Shown: positions 12,320 to 24,800 of the stretch, piece by piece | Layout: each line of letters starts with the position of its first letter | Position numbering within the stretch: position 1 is the stretch's first letter | Origin: Syncephalastrum monosporum B8922 | Taxonomy: Eukaryota > Mucoromycota > Mucoromycetes > Mucorales > Syncephalastraceae | Length of the DNA: 64,000 nt | Direction: 5' to 3' | NCBI GenBank assembly: GCA_000697355.1 | Contig: JNEN01001275.1 | Location: forward strand, 1-64,000 | Made by a program: the position numbers and the translations under genes | The notes under the pieces: generated by a model | Databases searched by the model: none | Told to the model about the DNA's origin: nothing | The model's input: the letters and a program-made list of their open reading frames with translations, nothing else

Positions 12320-13237
12320 ATGACGACGGTTTTCTTGCAAAGTCTTCACGACAAGACCCCCATTGAAACGCTCGTGTCGATTGATGAGAGCAAGCCAAGT
12401 GCACCTGCTGTCATTCTCGCTCACCCCTATGGCCCACTCGGCAAGTGCATTCGTGTCTCTTGTTTCCTTCTGGCTTTGAGTTTGCTCTTTGCTCATTGTG
12501 AAAAATAGGTGGTGATTTACGCAACAATGTGGTCCGGGCGTTGCACGAGTACTTTGCACGTCGTGGGTTCATGACTGTGAGTCTCAACTTTCGGTAGGTG
12601 GCTGTAGGACGCTATGCATATTTTAAGGACATGGCAGGTAATGAGAATGCTATGAATATGGGTTATGAATATGAATATGAATTAGAGGGTCGGGCAAGTC
12701 AAAAGGCCGCACGAGTTGGACAGGCATGCCCGAACGTGGTGACTATGAAGCCGCCATTGAATACCTCAAAAGTCACACCGTCAAAATGACACACCTTCTA
12801 GTGAGCGTATGTGAAAAGTGTAAAGGTATCCATGGCTACATACATTAATGCATATCCCGTAGGGATACTCCTTTGGGAGTATGATTGCTGCATCCATGAT
12901 AGACTACGAAGGACTGCCAGCCGCGAGTTCTTTTCTTCTGATCAGCTATCCACTCAACGTGCAGTGGGCTCTCGCCAGTGTCAAGTCCGCTTACTATACT
13001 CAGCAAGTAACGCGCCTGCTCAAGGACGGACAGCACGCGGTGCTCGTCATTGCGGGTGACAGCGATAACTTTACACGCTTCAGCTCCTACGAGTCATGGC
13101 TCAAGGACAGAGCCAACTCAGTCGAGTTCGTTGCCATGGAAGAGATGGATCATTTTTGGTTTAATTACGAGCATGAACTTGTCCACCACGTAGACGTCTG
13201 GCTAGGACGTCAATCATGGGCAAAACCAGCAGAATAA
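12320..13237 (+). CDS. Alpha/beta hydrolase, small serine hydrolase of the HPYGPLGG type
   Basis: Exons: 12320..12440, 12509..12593, 12686..12806, 12863..13237; 233 aa. The order of motifs is that of a compact alpha/beta hydrolase: HPYGPLGGDLRNNVV (oxyanion region), FRGSGKSKG, the nucleophile elbow GYSFGS with the catalytic Ser just after an intron, then AGDSDNF (acid) and MDHFW (catalytic His). No signal peptide; probably cytosolic. The substrate cannot be predicted; related proteins are annotated only as hydrolases of the dienelactone-hydrolase-like or COG2945 type. The first intron (12441..12508) has a GC donor, G|GCAAGTG, needed to keep the GPLGGDL motif in frame. The gene ends 66 bp from the end of the convergent coiled-coil gene. 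Confidence 0.88.
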
Positions 13238-13303
13238 GGGTAAAAATTTACAAGCGACGCGATAAAAATGTACATGGATGTGTAGAATGGCACTCTCTGT
13301 GTT

Positions 13304-14494
13304 TCATGATGAAGATGAGGACACTGATACTGATACTGATGCTGACGAGGACACGTCCGTCTTTTTCTTCTTGTCTTCGGATTTGGCCGCTTTGAGTTCG
13401 ATAATCGTTGACTCTAAGCGTTCGCGCTTCCGCACCTCCTCGTCCCAGCGTGCTTCCCATTTGGCTAATTCAGCGCGGTCGGCCTCGAGCGACTTCTCGT
13501 TTGCTTTGATCGTTTGATCATACTTCTTAATGGTATCGTCCGCACGCTCTATCTTAACCTTCATCGTGTGCATGGTCGACTCCACTTCGGCTATGGCTGT
13601 GCTGATTTGGGATAGCTTGGCTCGCAGCGCATTGTTCTCGTCCGTCTTTTCGTTGGCCAGTCGTTCGGCCTCTTCCATCTCGCGCTGCACCTTGTCGCGG
13701 TCGAGCTCGAGCGATGCAATTTTGCGCTTGTATATTAAATGATTGTCTTCGAGTTCCTGGCGTCGGATCCGATGCTGTGCTTTCAGGTCTTCCAGCTCTT
13801 GAGCATTCCTCCGTTCGGTCAACTATTGCGTATTACATACAGGTGGTGAGTTCACATACTGTCTCACGTTAAGGGATGCTGACTTTTTTACCTGGAGATC
13901 TGCCTTGGCTTGTGCTATGCGACGCAAGACTTCCTCGGTCTCGATCGCTTTTTCTTTGGCCGTCTTTTCGATCCCGTCACAATAAGACTCTAATTTACCA
14001 ACTTGATCATAGAGATGAGTATCTACGACAGAATATGATGTGATGTGATGTGAAGGGGGTCTCTCTTACTTTGGTCTTGGTCTTTCTTGAGCTGTTCCTC
14101 CATATCTTTCATACGTCCCTGACGGAATCAAGGGTGAGGTCGTCAGTCATTCACAGTGGGCTGGGCACTCTCAAGCAGGACTTACTCGAATATCCCAGGC
14201 CGGTCTCTTCTTGGCAGACGGTTTGTCCGACTGAGATCGGGAAGTAGAAGATGACGAGGACGAGGACGGTTTGGCAGAAGGAGATTGGGCTGCTTTCCGC
14301 TTTACACCGGCTGTGCTTGTCCGTTGGGGCGTTGTGCTGGATCGAATCGCGGCTGCACGAGCGGCGGATGCTCGCGTTGTAGCAACGGCAGGTGCTGGGC
14401 GATTTGGTTTACTGGTTCCTGTTCGTGCCTGTTTAGCATTGCTTTTATTCTTGGCTGTAGACTTGGTCTTTTGTGCTTCGCTTGATGCCAGCAT
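13304..14494 (-). CDS. Coiled-coil protein resembling a kinesin-14 tail and stalk without a motor domain
   Basis: Exons: 14494..14186, 14118..14070, 14022..13892, 13822..13304; 335 aa. Residues 1-95 are Ala/Ser/Lys/Arg-rich and basic, with no fold visible. KRPAWDIRGRMKDMEEQLKK (about 97-116) resembles the start of the stalk in fungal kinesin-14 proteins. Residues about 118-310 form a nearly continuous heptad coiled coil. It ends in RKRERLESTIIELK, which parallels the kinesin-14 neck that normally runs straight into the motor (IQELKGNIRVFCRVRP in the family). Here a Lys-rich stretch and a Ser/Val microsatellite tail follow, then a stop; no P-loop GxxGxGKT is present. The 66-bp gap to the convergent neighbour leaves no room for a motor downstream. 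Family assignment is inference; the coiled coil itself is certain. Confidence 0.75.
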
Positions 14495-15939
14495 AGTGTT
14501 AATTTGTATATCTGGAAAAGCAAAAGAAAGAGGGTTACCAAATTAAGGTACCGCGCGTGTCCTGCTATTTTTTACGCGTTCATTTCGTCCCATTTTTCAT
14601 CCGTGAGGTGTACCTAATAGTGCGCTTTCTCTATTCCTTTACACATGTCTTTCCAAGCCTTCTTTTGCGATAGCAAGTATTCTTAATACGCTATCAACGT
14701 GCTTGCTGGGTTGTACGTACGGCTTAACTATCGTCTGTTTTTTTTGCACATGGGTATAGGTTACGACGTGTGGGAAAGACTCAGGGCACCTCAACAGGTA
14801 ATGACGATGGATACGCCTATGAAAGCGCACCAAGAGAGAGACATGTAAATAGGAGAACGGATCACTGCTCATGGAGAGAAGACCCTCAATTGGGATGCAC
14901 AAAGGCAAATCATGCGCTTGGATTGGAAACGGTCACAAAAATTTGTGTATATCTGAGCAGAAGTGTGGTGCAGTTACGATTTCCCTCGTCCTTCATCAAG
15001 GGGAGGGTTACTCAAATGAGGTTGCTACTGATGAGTAATTGCCATACCCGCAAACATATTGTACGGCCAGGCGTCTGGAAGGACCCTGGTCAATTTTTGG
15101 GACCCTTTTAAGGGTTTAATATAAAATAATAGTGGAAATGACAACAATTGCTCTTCTAAGATTATATGATCAGTGGGTCTGCTGGTGATCGGTGACAGAG
15201 CTCTCCGAACCAGAGAAGGGCTCTGAGAAGGCGACCAGGGGTGAAGCAGTACTGTAGAGGATCATCAAGATAAGCTCCACTGTCTTCATCAATTCTTGCG
15301 CTAGACTGCTTCCTCACTACCCTAGCCCATATAGCGCATATGTGATCCTTGTCTCACCAGGTTCCCTACGAGGTACAGGAAGGTTCGATTGTGATATCCA
15401 CTTTTCTTTTTTCTCTTCTTTCTTCATGCATTATTCCAACAGATATGACACATGGATACTTGCTATGTCGGAACAAAGGTTTTATTACGCCCGGGATGAC
15501 TTCTGCACGCACAGACATAATAAACCGTCATGACCTACACCTGTTGCGAGCGAATGAGATAAGGCATTGCTGTATACGTGTAGCTGCTTAGGTTCTTGAA
15601 CAACGAACATGCAATCAGGAATAAGTTATGAACCCGCTGAGAACAAAAGTGGGGGCGAGCTAAGAAGTGTAAAGCATACTGCCTCCCCCGAGGCTGATCC
15701 GAAGTCATTGGCGCAAGTGTATGTCACATCACGTCATATCAGGGCAAAGCTTCGAATACGATGCACCACACTTCCATAACAACAGTACGATCAGGATAGC
15801 CTGAATACCACACATACAATCTCATCTTCTTCCAAAACAAAACTGAAATGAATATTCTTTATCGCAAAAGTTGGACACCCTCGGCTGGTCGCGATGGTCT
15901 TCCCGATCCCCAGCAGCAAAGATACATATATACATGAAA
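14495..15939. other. Intergenic region, possible old coding debris
   Basis: 1.4 kb with no gene that I can support. On the minus strand, 15345-15175 reads as an open stretch of about 55 codons with no stop (contains DSGAYLDDPLQYCFTPGR). Another minus stretch at 14908-14639 is open for 89 codons. Neither has a start context, splice partners or a family that I recognise. Confidence 0.35.
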
Positions 15940-17828
15940 CTAAGGCGTAAAAAGAATGCGAAGCGTATTGGTGTTACCAAGTCTATAGAGCAGGTGGTTA
16001 GCGTTCATCTCGCTTTCTTAACCTTTAGGAACTTACCCTCCTTTCCAGCCTTGAACCGCCACCACAGGCTGACCATGCTTAAGCAGCCCGTATTTAATAG
16101 CTTGCTCCATACCCCACATCAGACGGTTATCCACATCTTCCTGCCAAGGCGCCGATTCTGCCGGACTGAGGTGCGCAGGGCTTGCGCTGGCAGAGAGACG
16201 CGCCGCCGCCTCACTCGATGGCTTGGGGTAATGGAAGGGGAAGCAACCGCGGTACAGGTGCACTTGGCGGGCCGTGACAGGATTACGCGTGATGACAATG
16301 ATCGGTGCAGCAGGACGATACTTTGCAATGTACCGGGCACTGTTACCTGATGTGGTGAGGACGAGGATGGCACCCGCCTTTTGTTCATGCGCAGCCGAGA
16401 CTGCAGCACAGGCCACCGTCTCTGGAGTCTCGGTGGGCAGCTGGGTAAGCTGGCGCAGGTTGTTGAACACAGCAGGGTAACATAGCACGTTTTCGGCCAA
16501 GACACAGATCTCATGCATTGTGCGCACCGCCTCGACGGGGTAGTTGCCCTTGGCCGTCTCACCTGACAGCATGACACAGTCCGCGCCATCCAGGACAGCA
16601 TTCGCCACATCGGATACTTCAGCGCGTGTCGGGCGGGGATTCGTGGTCATGCTCTCCAGCATTTGAGTGGCGCAAATGACGGGTTTGCCAGCCAGGTTGC
16701 ATTTGGTGATCATCATTTTCTGAGCGATGAAGACACGCTCCAGAGGGATCTCGATGCCCATGTCACCGCGGGCCACCATGACACCATCGGTCTCACGCAA
16801 AATGTCGTCAAAATTGTTGACGCCCTGATGGTTCTCGATCTTGGCAATGATCTTGATATGCTTACCGCGTGGCCCGAGGACCTCGCGAATATCAAGAATA
16901 TCCTGGCCCGTGCGCACAAATGAGGCAAACACCATGTCGACCTTGTTGTCCACGCCAAAGCGCAAGTCGGCCTTGTCCTTTTCAGAGAGCGCCGGCAGGT
17001 CGACATCGGTGCCAGGCAGATTGACACCCTTGTGCGAACTCAGCTTGCCGTTGTTGTAGGCGCGTACCTTGATGGTCTTGTCGTCTACAATTTCCTTGAC
17101 TTCAAAGTTCAGGACACCGTCGTCGATGTAGATGGGGCGGCCGGGCTTGATCACTTTGGGAAGATTGGCATAGTCGATATACATGATGTTGCCGTCGCAC
17201 TCTTCCTTGTAGGCAGGGTCCACCGTAAAGGTCATTTCATGTCCAGCAGCAACGGGAATCTAAAGATGCCGGTCTAAGTTTTCCTTTTTCACTTGCTTTG
17301 TCCGTGGTGCGCTTACGTCTTCGCCCCCTTTCATGGTGCCTGTGCGGATCTCGGGACCTTTGTTATCAAGCGCAATCGCCACAGGTCGTCCAGGGTACAC
17401 TATTCCAATGTCAGGTACGGCCTGCTTTCCTTTCGAGCGAAACACTTACAGTTGAAACTCTCGCGTGTATTGTCAATCACGGATTGGTGGTACTACATGA
17501 AACATTATGCCCGCCGGTGTCAGCTTGGCACGCCGAAACTTGGCCCATTTCTATTTACCTCGTACGACCCGTGTGAGAAGTTCATTCGCACGACATTCAG
17601 ACCTGCATTGCGCAGTTGGGTGATCATCTCGACGCTGTTGGTCTTGGGGCCTTTATGGTTTGTACTTGACGTGTCAGAAAAGCGGCCCACTCTTTTTCTT
17701 GTACCACCCTTTTTTTTTTTCTTACCAATGGTACCGATGATGCTGGACTTGCGCCCGCTGCTCGGTTGAATGTTCACATCCATCTCAGAAACCCACTGGA
17801 GGCTTGAGTGTGTCGTGTCGGACGTCAT
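15940..17828 (-). CDS. PYK1: Pyruvate kinase
   Basis: Exons: 17828..17726, 17650..17559, 17492..17450, 17399..17317, 17259..16037, 15982..15940; 528 aa. The last step of glycolysis: phosphoenolpyruvate plus ADP to pyruvate plus ATP. Seen in order: [12 protein letters not shown] and [10 protein letters not shown] near residues 34-66, [14 protein letters not shown], the active-site signature around 240-270 with the catalytic Lys in IIAKIEN and [13 protein letters not shown], then [22 protein letters not shown] and GETAKGNYP. The C-terminal domain carries an Ala/Ser/Pro-rich insertion (around [16 protein letters not shown]) before [15 protein letters not shown]. The last 14 residues come from a 43-nt terminal exon, easy to miss because the preceding exon runs into an in-frame stop at the intron. 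The 17651..17725 intron ends in AAG. A housekeeping enzyme, complete. Confidence 0.96.
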
Positions 17829-18829
17829 GTTAACGTTGGAAAGTGTAAACGAAGAAAAGTGGAGGAAAAAAGAAAGAAAGAAAAAGGTATAAGAAAAAAT
17901 AGAGAGAAAATATTAGGGGGGTGCGAGATCCCATTACGCGTTCGTGAATCTTATTTTTGTTTGTTTTGCGAAAGGAAAGACAGCATTCCCTCAGAACCAC
18001 TCATTTTCTTTTCAGAACTCGCTTCTCTCTCGAAGCATATACAAGCTATGGGCTGATACTACTACTGATCAAGAGATAAGCACGATATGCTGCTTTTGAA
18101 TGCTTGATGCTGATAGGAGGAGAAAGTGATTAGCCCCTCAAAACTTTAAAGAGTTTCTGGCGTATGCGGGCCACAGCCTTGAGCATGCACTGCTATAACC
18201 TAGACGCGTATGCACACATCTGCGTACTGTATGCCTTCTATGTGTCCCTGTGGTATGTACCCTAGAACAGCTCGAGGGTTAAGTATTATATATTTACGCG
18301 CATACTGTACCTAAATGCAGAATCAAGGGCACCTACTAACGGTATCATCAAAGCGCTGAAACTATGCCTGTATAGTACATGGTACACTATACATACGGCC
18401 CTTTGTTGGATTGCTACTGATGGGGATGATCTGGCGAGGCGTCCTTGTTGCTGATAAGATATCAATTTATAGATGACGTACCTGTGTGCAACTACGCATG
18501 CATAGGATAAATGGATGCGTCGCTCACCGGCCGGTACCCCACCTTACGCGTGTCGGACAGATGGGAGATGTGCACCCCTTTCTCGTCATAAGCAGCGCTT
18601 GGCTTGTATGCTTCTTACATCGTATTGATCTATGATTTGTTTTGCTCGTGAACCGGGTTCTACTATGAGAATACTATAATAGTCACCTGCTTCTAAGCAC
18701 ATCTTCAAATACATTCCACATTCAGCAACGAGTTTATAATATCTAACGATCTACCGAGACAAATGAAATTCTAAAGTTATTGTAAATGAGACATTTTTAT
18801 TTGTACTCTTTGTAATCGACAACAGAAAA
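17829..18829. other. Intergenic region between pyruvate kinase and the dynein gene
   Basis: 1.0 kb. It holds the pyruvate kinase promoter (purine-rich on the plus strand at 17850-17915, i.e. pyrimidine-rich upstream of the minus-strand start) and the 3' flank of the dynein gene. No further gene seen on either strand. Confidence 0.5.
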
Positions 18830-21800
18830 TTAGAAAGAAAGAACAAGGGCAACGGCACGTTGAGGAATACGATCCTTCTCGTCAGCACGGGCAGGCACGT
18901 TGATGGTGAACAAGAGATCTGAACGGTCAGCATTGAGATAGACGGGCAGGGCCACTTCGTTTCCAGTCTTTGCATCTTCTTTGACCCAGCGAATCGCCGT
19001 CTTGGGTAACTTGGTGCTAGGCACCGATGTCAGACACACTTCGCCCTTGTCGTCCCAACGGCCGCCTTCCATGCGCAGACCGCGGACACAGTAACCGCCC
19101 TCGAGACCTTCGCTGCCGATAGACACTTCCAGGACAAGCTCCTCGAGCGACCATTGGTTGCGCTGCGCAGTCGCTTGGCGCGTCGCCGTCACGTAGGCTT
19201 CAGGGCTGAACAAGCCGCCGATCCAGACTTCGACCTGGTCGAATGCGGTTTCGCGCGCAATGCTCTCGACCTGCTCGAGACGCGACTTGAGGTCGGCCAT
19301 CCAGACATTCAGACCCACGCTGCGGGGTACCTTGTAGCGGCGCCAGTGGTCAGGGATCAGGCCCTTGGTGAGCCAGCTCATGAGCTGACGCAGGTGGTTG
19401 GTCTGCTTGAGCTCGCCGCTGCACACCTTTTGCAGGCTCTTGAGGTCATCACGAATAGTGCGGAGCAGGCTACGGGCAATCTGGTTCTCGCGCTCAAAGA
19501 AGCGGAACAGCGGGTCCATGATACCGGTGCTGTCACGTTTCATGACCGTCAGGTTTTCGGGCAATTCGGCGAGGTAGGTGTCGATCGAGGCGCTGAGAGC
19601 ACGCATCCAGGCAGGTTGCTGGTTCGAGCCGGCCTGTTGTGCGTCAGCAGCAGCTTGACCACCCGAGCCATCCTGCGTGTATGCGACTTCGTCGTCATCG
19701 CTAATGCTCTTCATCTTGCGCACCTTGGAAAGCATGACGTTGCCCTTCAGAGTGAACAGGACACGCTCGGCGTTGCCAGGAAGGCCGAGCCAGGTTGGCG
19801 GCTCGCGGTCAGGCAGCTTGCTGACCCAGTCCATAAAGTGCTCCATCTTGGTACCGTCAGGCACCACGACAGGCTTGTCGTTCTCGCCCGTACCCTTGAC
19901 GATCTCAAAGTCAAGGTCGTAGCAGTGGTGCGTGAAGAGCGTATTGACAAACGAGTCAAGCAGACGCTGATCAAAGTCATTGTCGATACGACCACCATAG
20001 ATAGACTGCTTGAGCAGAGAGCGAATCGCGTCCCAAGGAATCTTCTCGGGCGAAATGTTGGCACGGCCACCCGCGGCAAGGTCAAGCCACTTGTCGATCG
20101 TTGTGAGGGCCGAGTCTTGGTCCGAGTCGTTAAACTCATACGTCTTGGTCCAACCGAGGGGCACGTAGCGCAGACGCTCTTGCACAACAGCGTGCAGCCA
20201 TGCGAGCATAAAGTACAGGCGAACGCGTTCGGATGGGCCCTTTTGGAGACGCGACGGCGGAATGCTGCGAAGCGACTCTTGCAGGTTGGCCTTGATACCC
20301 GGCGGGGGTTCGAACATCAAGATACGGGACATGCGGAGCAAGTTGACAGGCACCTTGGGGTTCGTCTCCATGGTGAGGAACAGACGGAACTGGCGATGCG
20401 GCTTCATACTGTGCAGCTTCTTTTCGAGCTGACCCAGCCAAGCAGGGGCGAGATGCACGTTTTTGAGCATGACCCAGTTGCCGGTCTTGATAGCGGTCGA
20501 GATGGCCTGGTCTGCGAGCGTGAAACCTTCGGCGGAGCCCATGGCGACCGAGGTGCAGCGCATGTTGGCCTCCGAGCACAGGTTGTCGACACGGTAACTG
20601 GCATCGTAACCGGGCACGGAGCACAATGCGAGCGGTGTGCTGCTGCCCACCTCGTCATTGACGATTTGTTGCAGGTTGAGTTCACCGAGGTTAACAAAGT
20701 CAGAGCCAAAGATCTCGGAAGCAAACATGTTGGCGGCAGGCAGCAGACGATCAGGGCGGAAGCACTTGACAATCAACATGCAGCGCAGAGTGTCGGCAAC
20801 AGCTGCAATCAATCATGTGTGAGTATCAACTAGACATGCATAGATGAGCGACTTACTGTTTTGGCCCGCGTGGTCCCAGCACTGAGGCACAGCCGTTTCC
20901 GCCTGCGGGTGGTCGATAAATACGCGCCAGGCGTCCTGATTCTGCTTAATATGGTCAAACAAGCCCTTGAAGCAGTTCAGGGATGTAAACTCCTTGGCGC
21001 GCTGCGTCATTTCGTCCGTGAAGAAGTCAGGCAAGCCCATGTTGGCAGTTGTGACGGTCGATCCAGGCACAATCTCGCCACCGCTGAGCAAGAAGTCGTA
21101 CTCTGCTTCCTCGACGCTGTTCGTGGTGCCGCGGATCTGAACCTGACACATGAGCACTGCAAAGGTGATGTGGTCTTCGTGCAGCAGCGTGCGCGATGCG
21201 CGCTTGTAGGTCACAGCAAAGAGATCGCGTGACAGGATGTGAAGACGGTCGTCTGGGTCGGACACGCCCTTGAGGTTCGGATTTTCATGGAGGACATATT
21301 GGAAAATGTCATAGAAGAAGTCGAGCGAGAATTGATAGAAGTGATGGATCAAGTTCAGCTGCTCCATGACGAAGAAAATGGAACTACAGGCATGCGCAAG
21401 AGGCGTGTACACCGCCGTGGTCTGTTCGACTTCTTGAATGACCGTGTTGGTTTCATCCACCTTGCGTGTTACTTCGGCGGCTTCCTTCTTGAGCGTTTCG
21501 AGCGTCTCAATGACCTTGTCGTCATCCAAAATGTTACCCTTGGACTCGTTGAGGGCTTGCAAGAGCGACTTCTCGAGATGGCGCAGCTTGAGCTGGAACT
21601 CGCCTTGCAGCTTGATCAGATCCGTACGACGTTGATCGACGTCGGGGCGCTCGGCCTTGAGAACCTTGTTCAGGCACTGGCTCTGCAGACTGCCGCGGGT
21701 GACGGTAAAGTTGACAAAGGTGACACGCGAGCAAATGTCGGGGGCAAAGTTGACGGACGGATCACGCGTGGCGAGGAAGAGGGTGAAGGTCGGGGAGAAA

Positions 21801-24800
21801 TCAATGTCCTGGTTGCCGAGGCGGATCAGAACACGACCACCCGTGCGACGGAGCTCCTTGTTGAGGACAGGGTTCAGGATAGGATCCAGATGCTCGACGT
21901 CTTGAATGAGAATCGGGTTACCGAAACGAAGCGCACTTTCCAGGTTCTTGATGAACGAGTCATCCAAGAAACTGGTGACTGTGATCTTGCGGTCCTTGTA
22001 CTCGTTGATCAAGAAGTTGGTCGCCTGGCCCGAGGGATCAATCACAAGCGGGTAACGGTTGAAACGCTTGAGCATGATGGCATTCTCGATACACAAATCG
22101 TCAGCAGGCAGCGCGTTTTCTTGCCACGAGAGGCGGTCATCTGCGGTGGAAAGGTACTCGGTCAAGGAGACATCCTGCTTGAATTGGATGCTGGCGGTGA
22201 CCAAATGGTCGGCCCACTTCTGAAGCAAGAGCTCACGGTACTGCTGGTCAAAGTAGCCACCGTAGGCAAGGAATGCGGATGACAAGAGCACATCACCGAC
22301 AATAGTGCCCATCTGGCTCTCAAAGGCCTGGCTGGCCGTCTCCCAACGGACCTTTTCGGACGACAAGCTGCTGAGTAGGGTGACACTGCGATCCACCTTG
22401 GACTTGACACGGTCCATTTCGGCCTTGATCAACTGGGTCTCACCGACGAGAGCAGCGTATTCCTCCTTGTATCGACCGATACTGCTCTCGAGATCGACAA
22501 TCATCTGCTGAATGTCGGACGCCTTCTTCTTGGTATCCTCGGCGCTCTGCTCGAGACGCGTCACCTCCTCACGCAGAGGACCGACACGGTCGAGGATGTC
22601 CGAATACTGCACCTGAGCACGCACCCATTTGACGAGCGGACCGCAGGCCTTGGAGGCACGGTTGACCATGTCGTATTCGAATGCGGGGTTGTTGAGGTAG
22701 TTGCGGCGCATGTAATCGCGCAGCTGCTTGTTCATCTGGCGCTCGGTGCTGTAGTTGACAATGCTCGAGATAAAGTCGGAACGACGGATCACACTCTGCA
22801 CTGTCTTCCAACTCTCGATCTTGTGGCCCAACATGGTACAGACAGACTCCATAGCAAGCTTGACAGCCTCGGGCGGGTTACCCATCGAACGCACTTCGGT
22901 CAGGTGCTGACTCTTGATGTTACTGACACTCTTCTGGGCTTCAGCGACGGCCGGCTCGGCGTTGGCCAAGTCATTCAGCACAATCTCGCGTCGCTCAGAG
23001 ATTTCCTAAAAGAGAAATGCATTTCAATAAGCATGGACACGTCTTCTACACCGGATTTTACCTTGTTCTGCACTTCGAGTGCTTCTTGAATCTGGATCGC
23101 TTCCTTCTTCTTCTGTTCAGCCTCCTTTTCGTCAGCCAACATCTGGTTAATCTTGTCGTTCGCCTGCGCGTTCTTGACTTCTAGCTGGTTCTTCTTGATT
23201 GCTAGACTCTTGCGGAGCTCCTCGACCTTGACCACGGTATCCTTGAGTTTCTCGAGACCCACGTTCAAGTGACGCTGCTGCTCCTCAAGATCCTCACGCT
23301 TCTCATTGTACAGACGCACATAGTGAGAGATGAAATCCAAGAAGTGGCGGGGCGTGGCATAGTTGTGACGGCCCTGGCGCTTGCTGAGCTTGGCATTGAT
23401 CTCATACAGAGACTGGTGCACAAACACCAATGCGTTGACAACCGTCTCGCGGTGCGAAGGCGGGATGGGCAGGTTGCGGTACGCAATCGGTACGTTGAGT
23501 GGCGCGCCCCAGTTGGGCAGGTCGAGATCGAGCGTCTTTGTGAATTCCATACCCACCTGATAGAAAGCCTGGTCGGGCCAGTCGCCGAACCAGTCAAGCA
23601 CACAACGGTTGAAGAGGGCGGGTGAGGTAGCCGCACGCGAAGCCAGACCACCCTCGGGCGGGTTCATCGTAAACACGACGTGAAGGTTACGCATCACTTG
23701 CTGCGTGAACCACTTGTACAGTTCCTCGTTCGAGTCGAGCATGAGACCGTCGCGTTGCGCGCCTTCCTTGCATGCCGTCATAAGCGACGCGTATTCGTCG
23801 CCTTCGAACAGACCGGGGACTTCGGCGTTGGCCAAGAGCGTGTTCATACGCTCGAGGAAACCAGAGTCAAGGACGTTGGATTCATCCATGATGAAACAGA
23901 TCTTTTCACCCTTGCAACCCGCACGACGCAGGACACCACGCAGATCGTCGTCAAAGTCAGCGCCGGTGTACTTGTTGTGGACCTTGATCTGGAACACACT
24001 CAGACCGTTCATCCAGGCCACGAAACGAGACAAGGTTGTCTTGCCCGAACCACTCACACCAATGAGCAGCAAGTGACCCTGGGGCTGGCGGAACACACGA
24101 TCGATACGCAGGACGTGCTCCAGGACATCATTGAAAAGCACAAGTGCGACGTCCAGCTCTTCTTCGTAAAAGACCTTGAGACGAGCCTTGGCGTAGTCAC
24201 GCAGTTGCTCGCGACCAACAGGAATGTAGTGCTTGGAGAGCCAGTTGGAGAACAGGATGGGCCGCTCCAGGGCTTCGTCCTTGTTGAGGGCGGGGAAATG
24301 CTTCATGGCAATGCTATCGATCATATCATCCGTCCATTGGCGTTCCTCTTCGTCGACCAAACGATCCTGGAAAAGACGCAGTGCTTCGTGGGCCCAAATG
24401 CGGACGAGACCTTCCACAGTCAGCGTCTCCAGGGGCTTGATGGCCTCAAAGATACCACGCACCCAACGCGTCAGTTCACGAGGTGAGTAAATGTAGTGGG
24501 CTTGGATATCGGGCGTGAAGCGGCGCTGGGACGCGAGGTAGAGCTCGACCATGGCTGCTGTCAGTGGCTCAGCATAGCCGCGCAAGTTGGGTACGACCTT
24601 GAGCATGGCTCGCGTGAAGGTGCCGTAAATCTGCATCAGCGATGTATGGCCGGCATAGTCCACCATGACCAGCGGCGCATGGCGCAAGAAACGATGCGAG
24701 AGAGGTACACGACCTGGATCAGTGGGCGGGTTACAGGCACCCACAAATTGGATGCGCTCGAGCGAAACCCAGGCCTTGTCGCTTGTGCGCCAGAAACCAT

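Noticed and set aside
14639..15111. Overlapping open frames on both strands near 14.9 kb
   Set aside because: They are antisense to each other, no family is recognised and no splice logic connects them; noted only as possible debris.
19154..20833. 559-codon open frame antisense to the dynein heavy chain
   Set aside because: It lies wholly opposite conserved dynein coding sequence and reflects codon bias; the residue pattern is Arg/Leu/Val-rich with no family motifs.
21239..22282. 347-codon open frame antisense to the dynein stalk region
   Set aside because: Same cause as other antisense frames: it mirrors the coiled-coil codons of the real gene.
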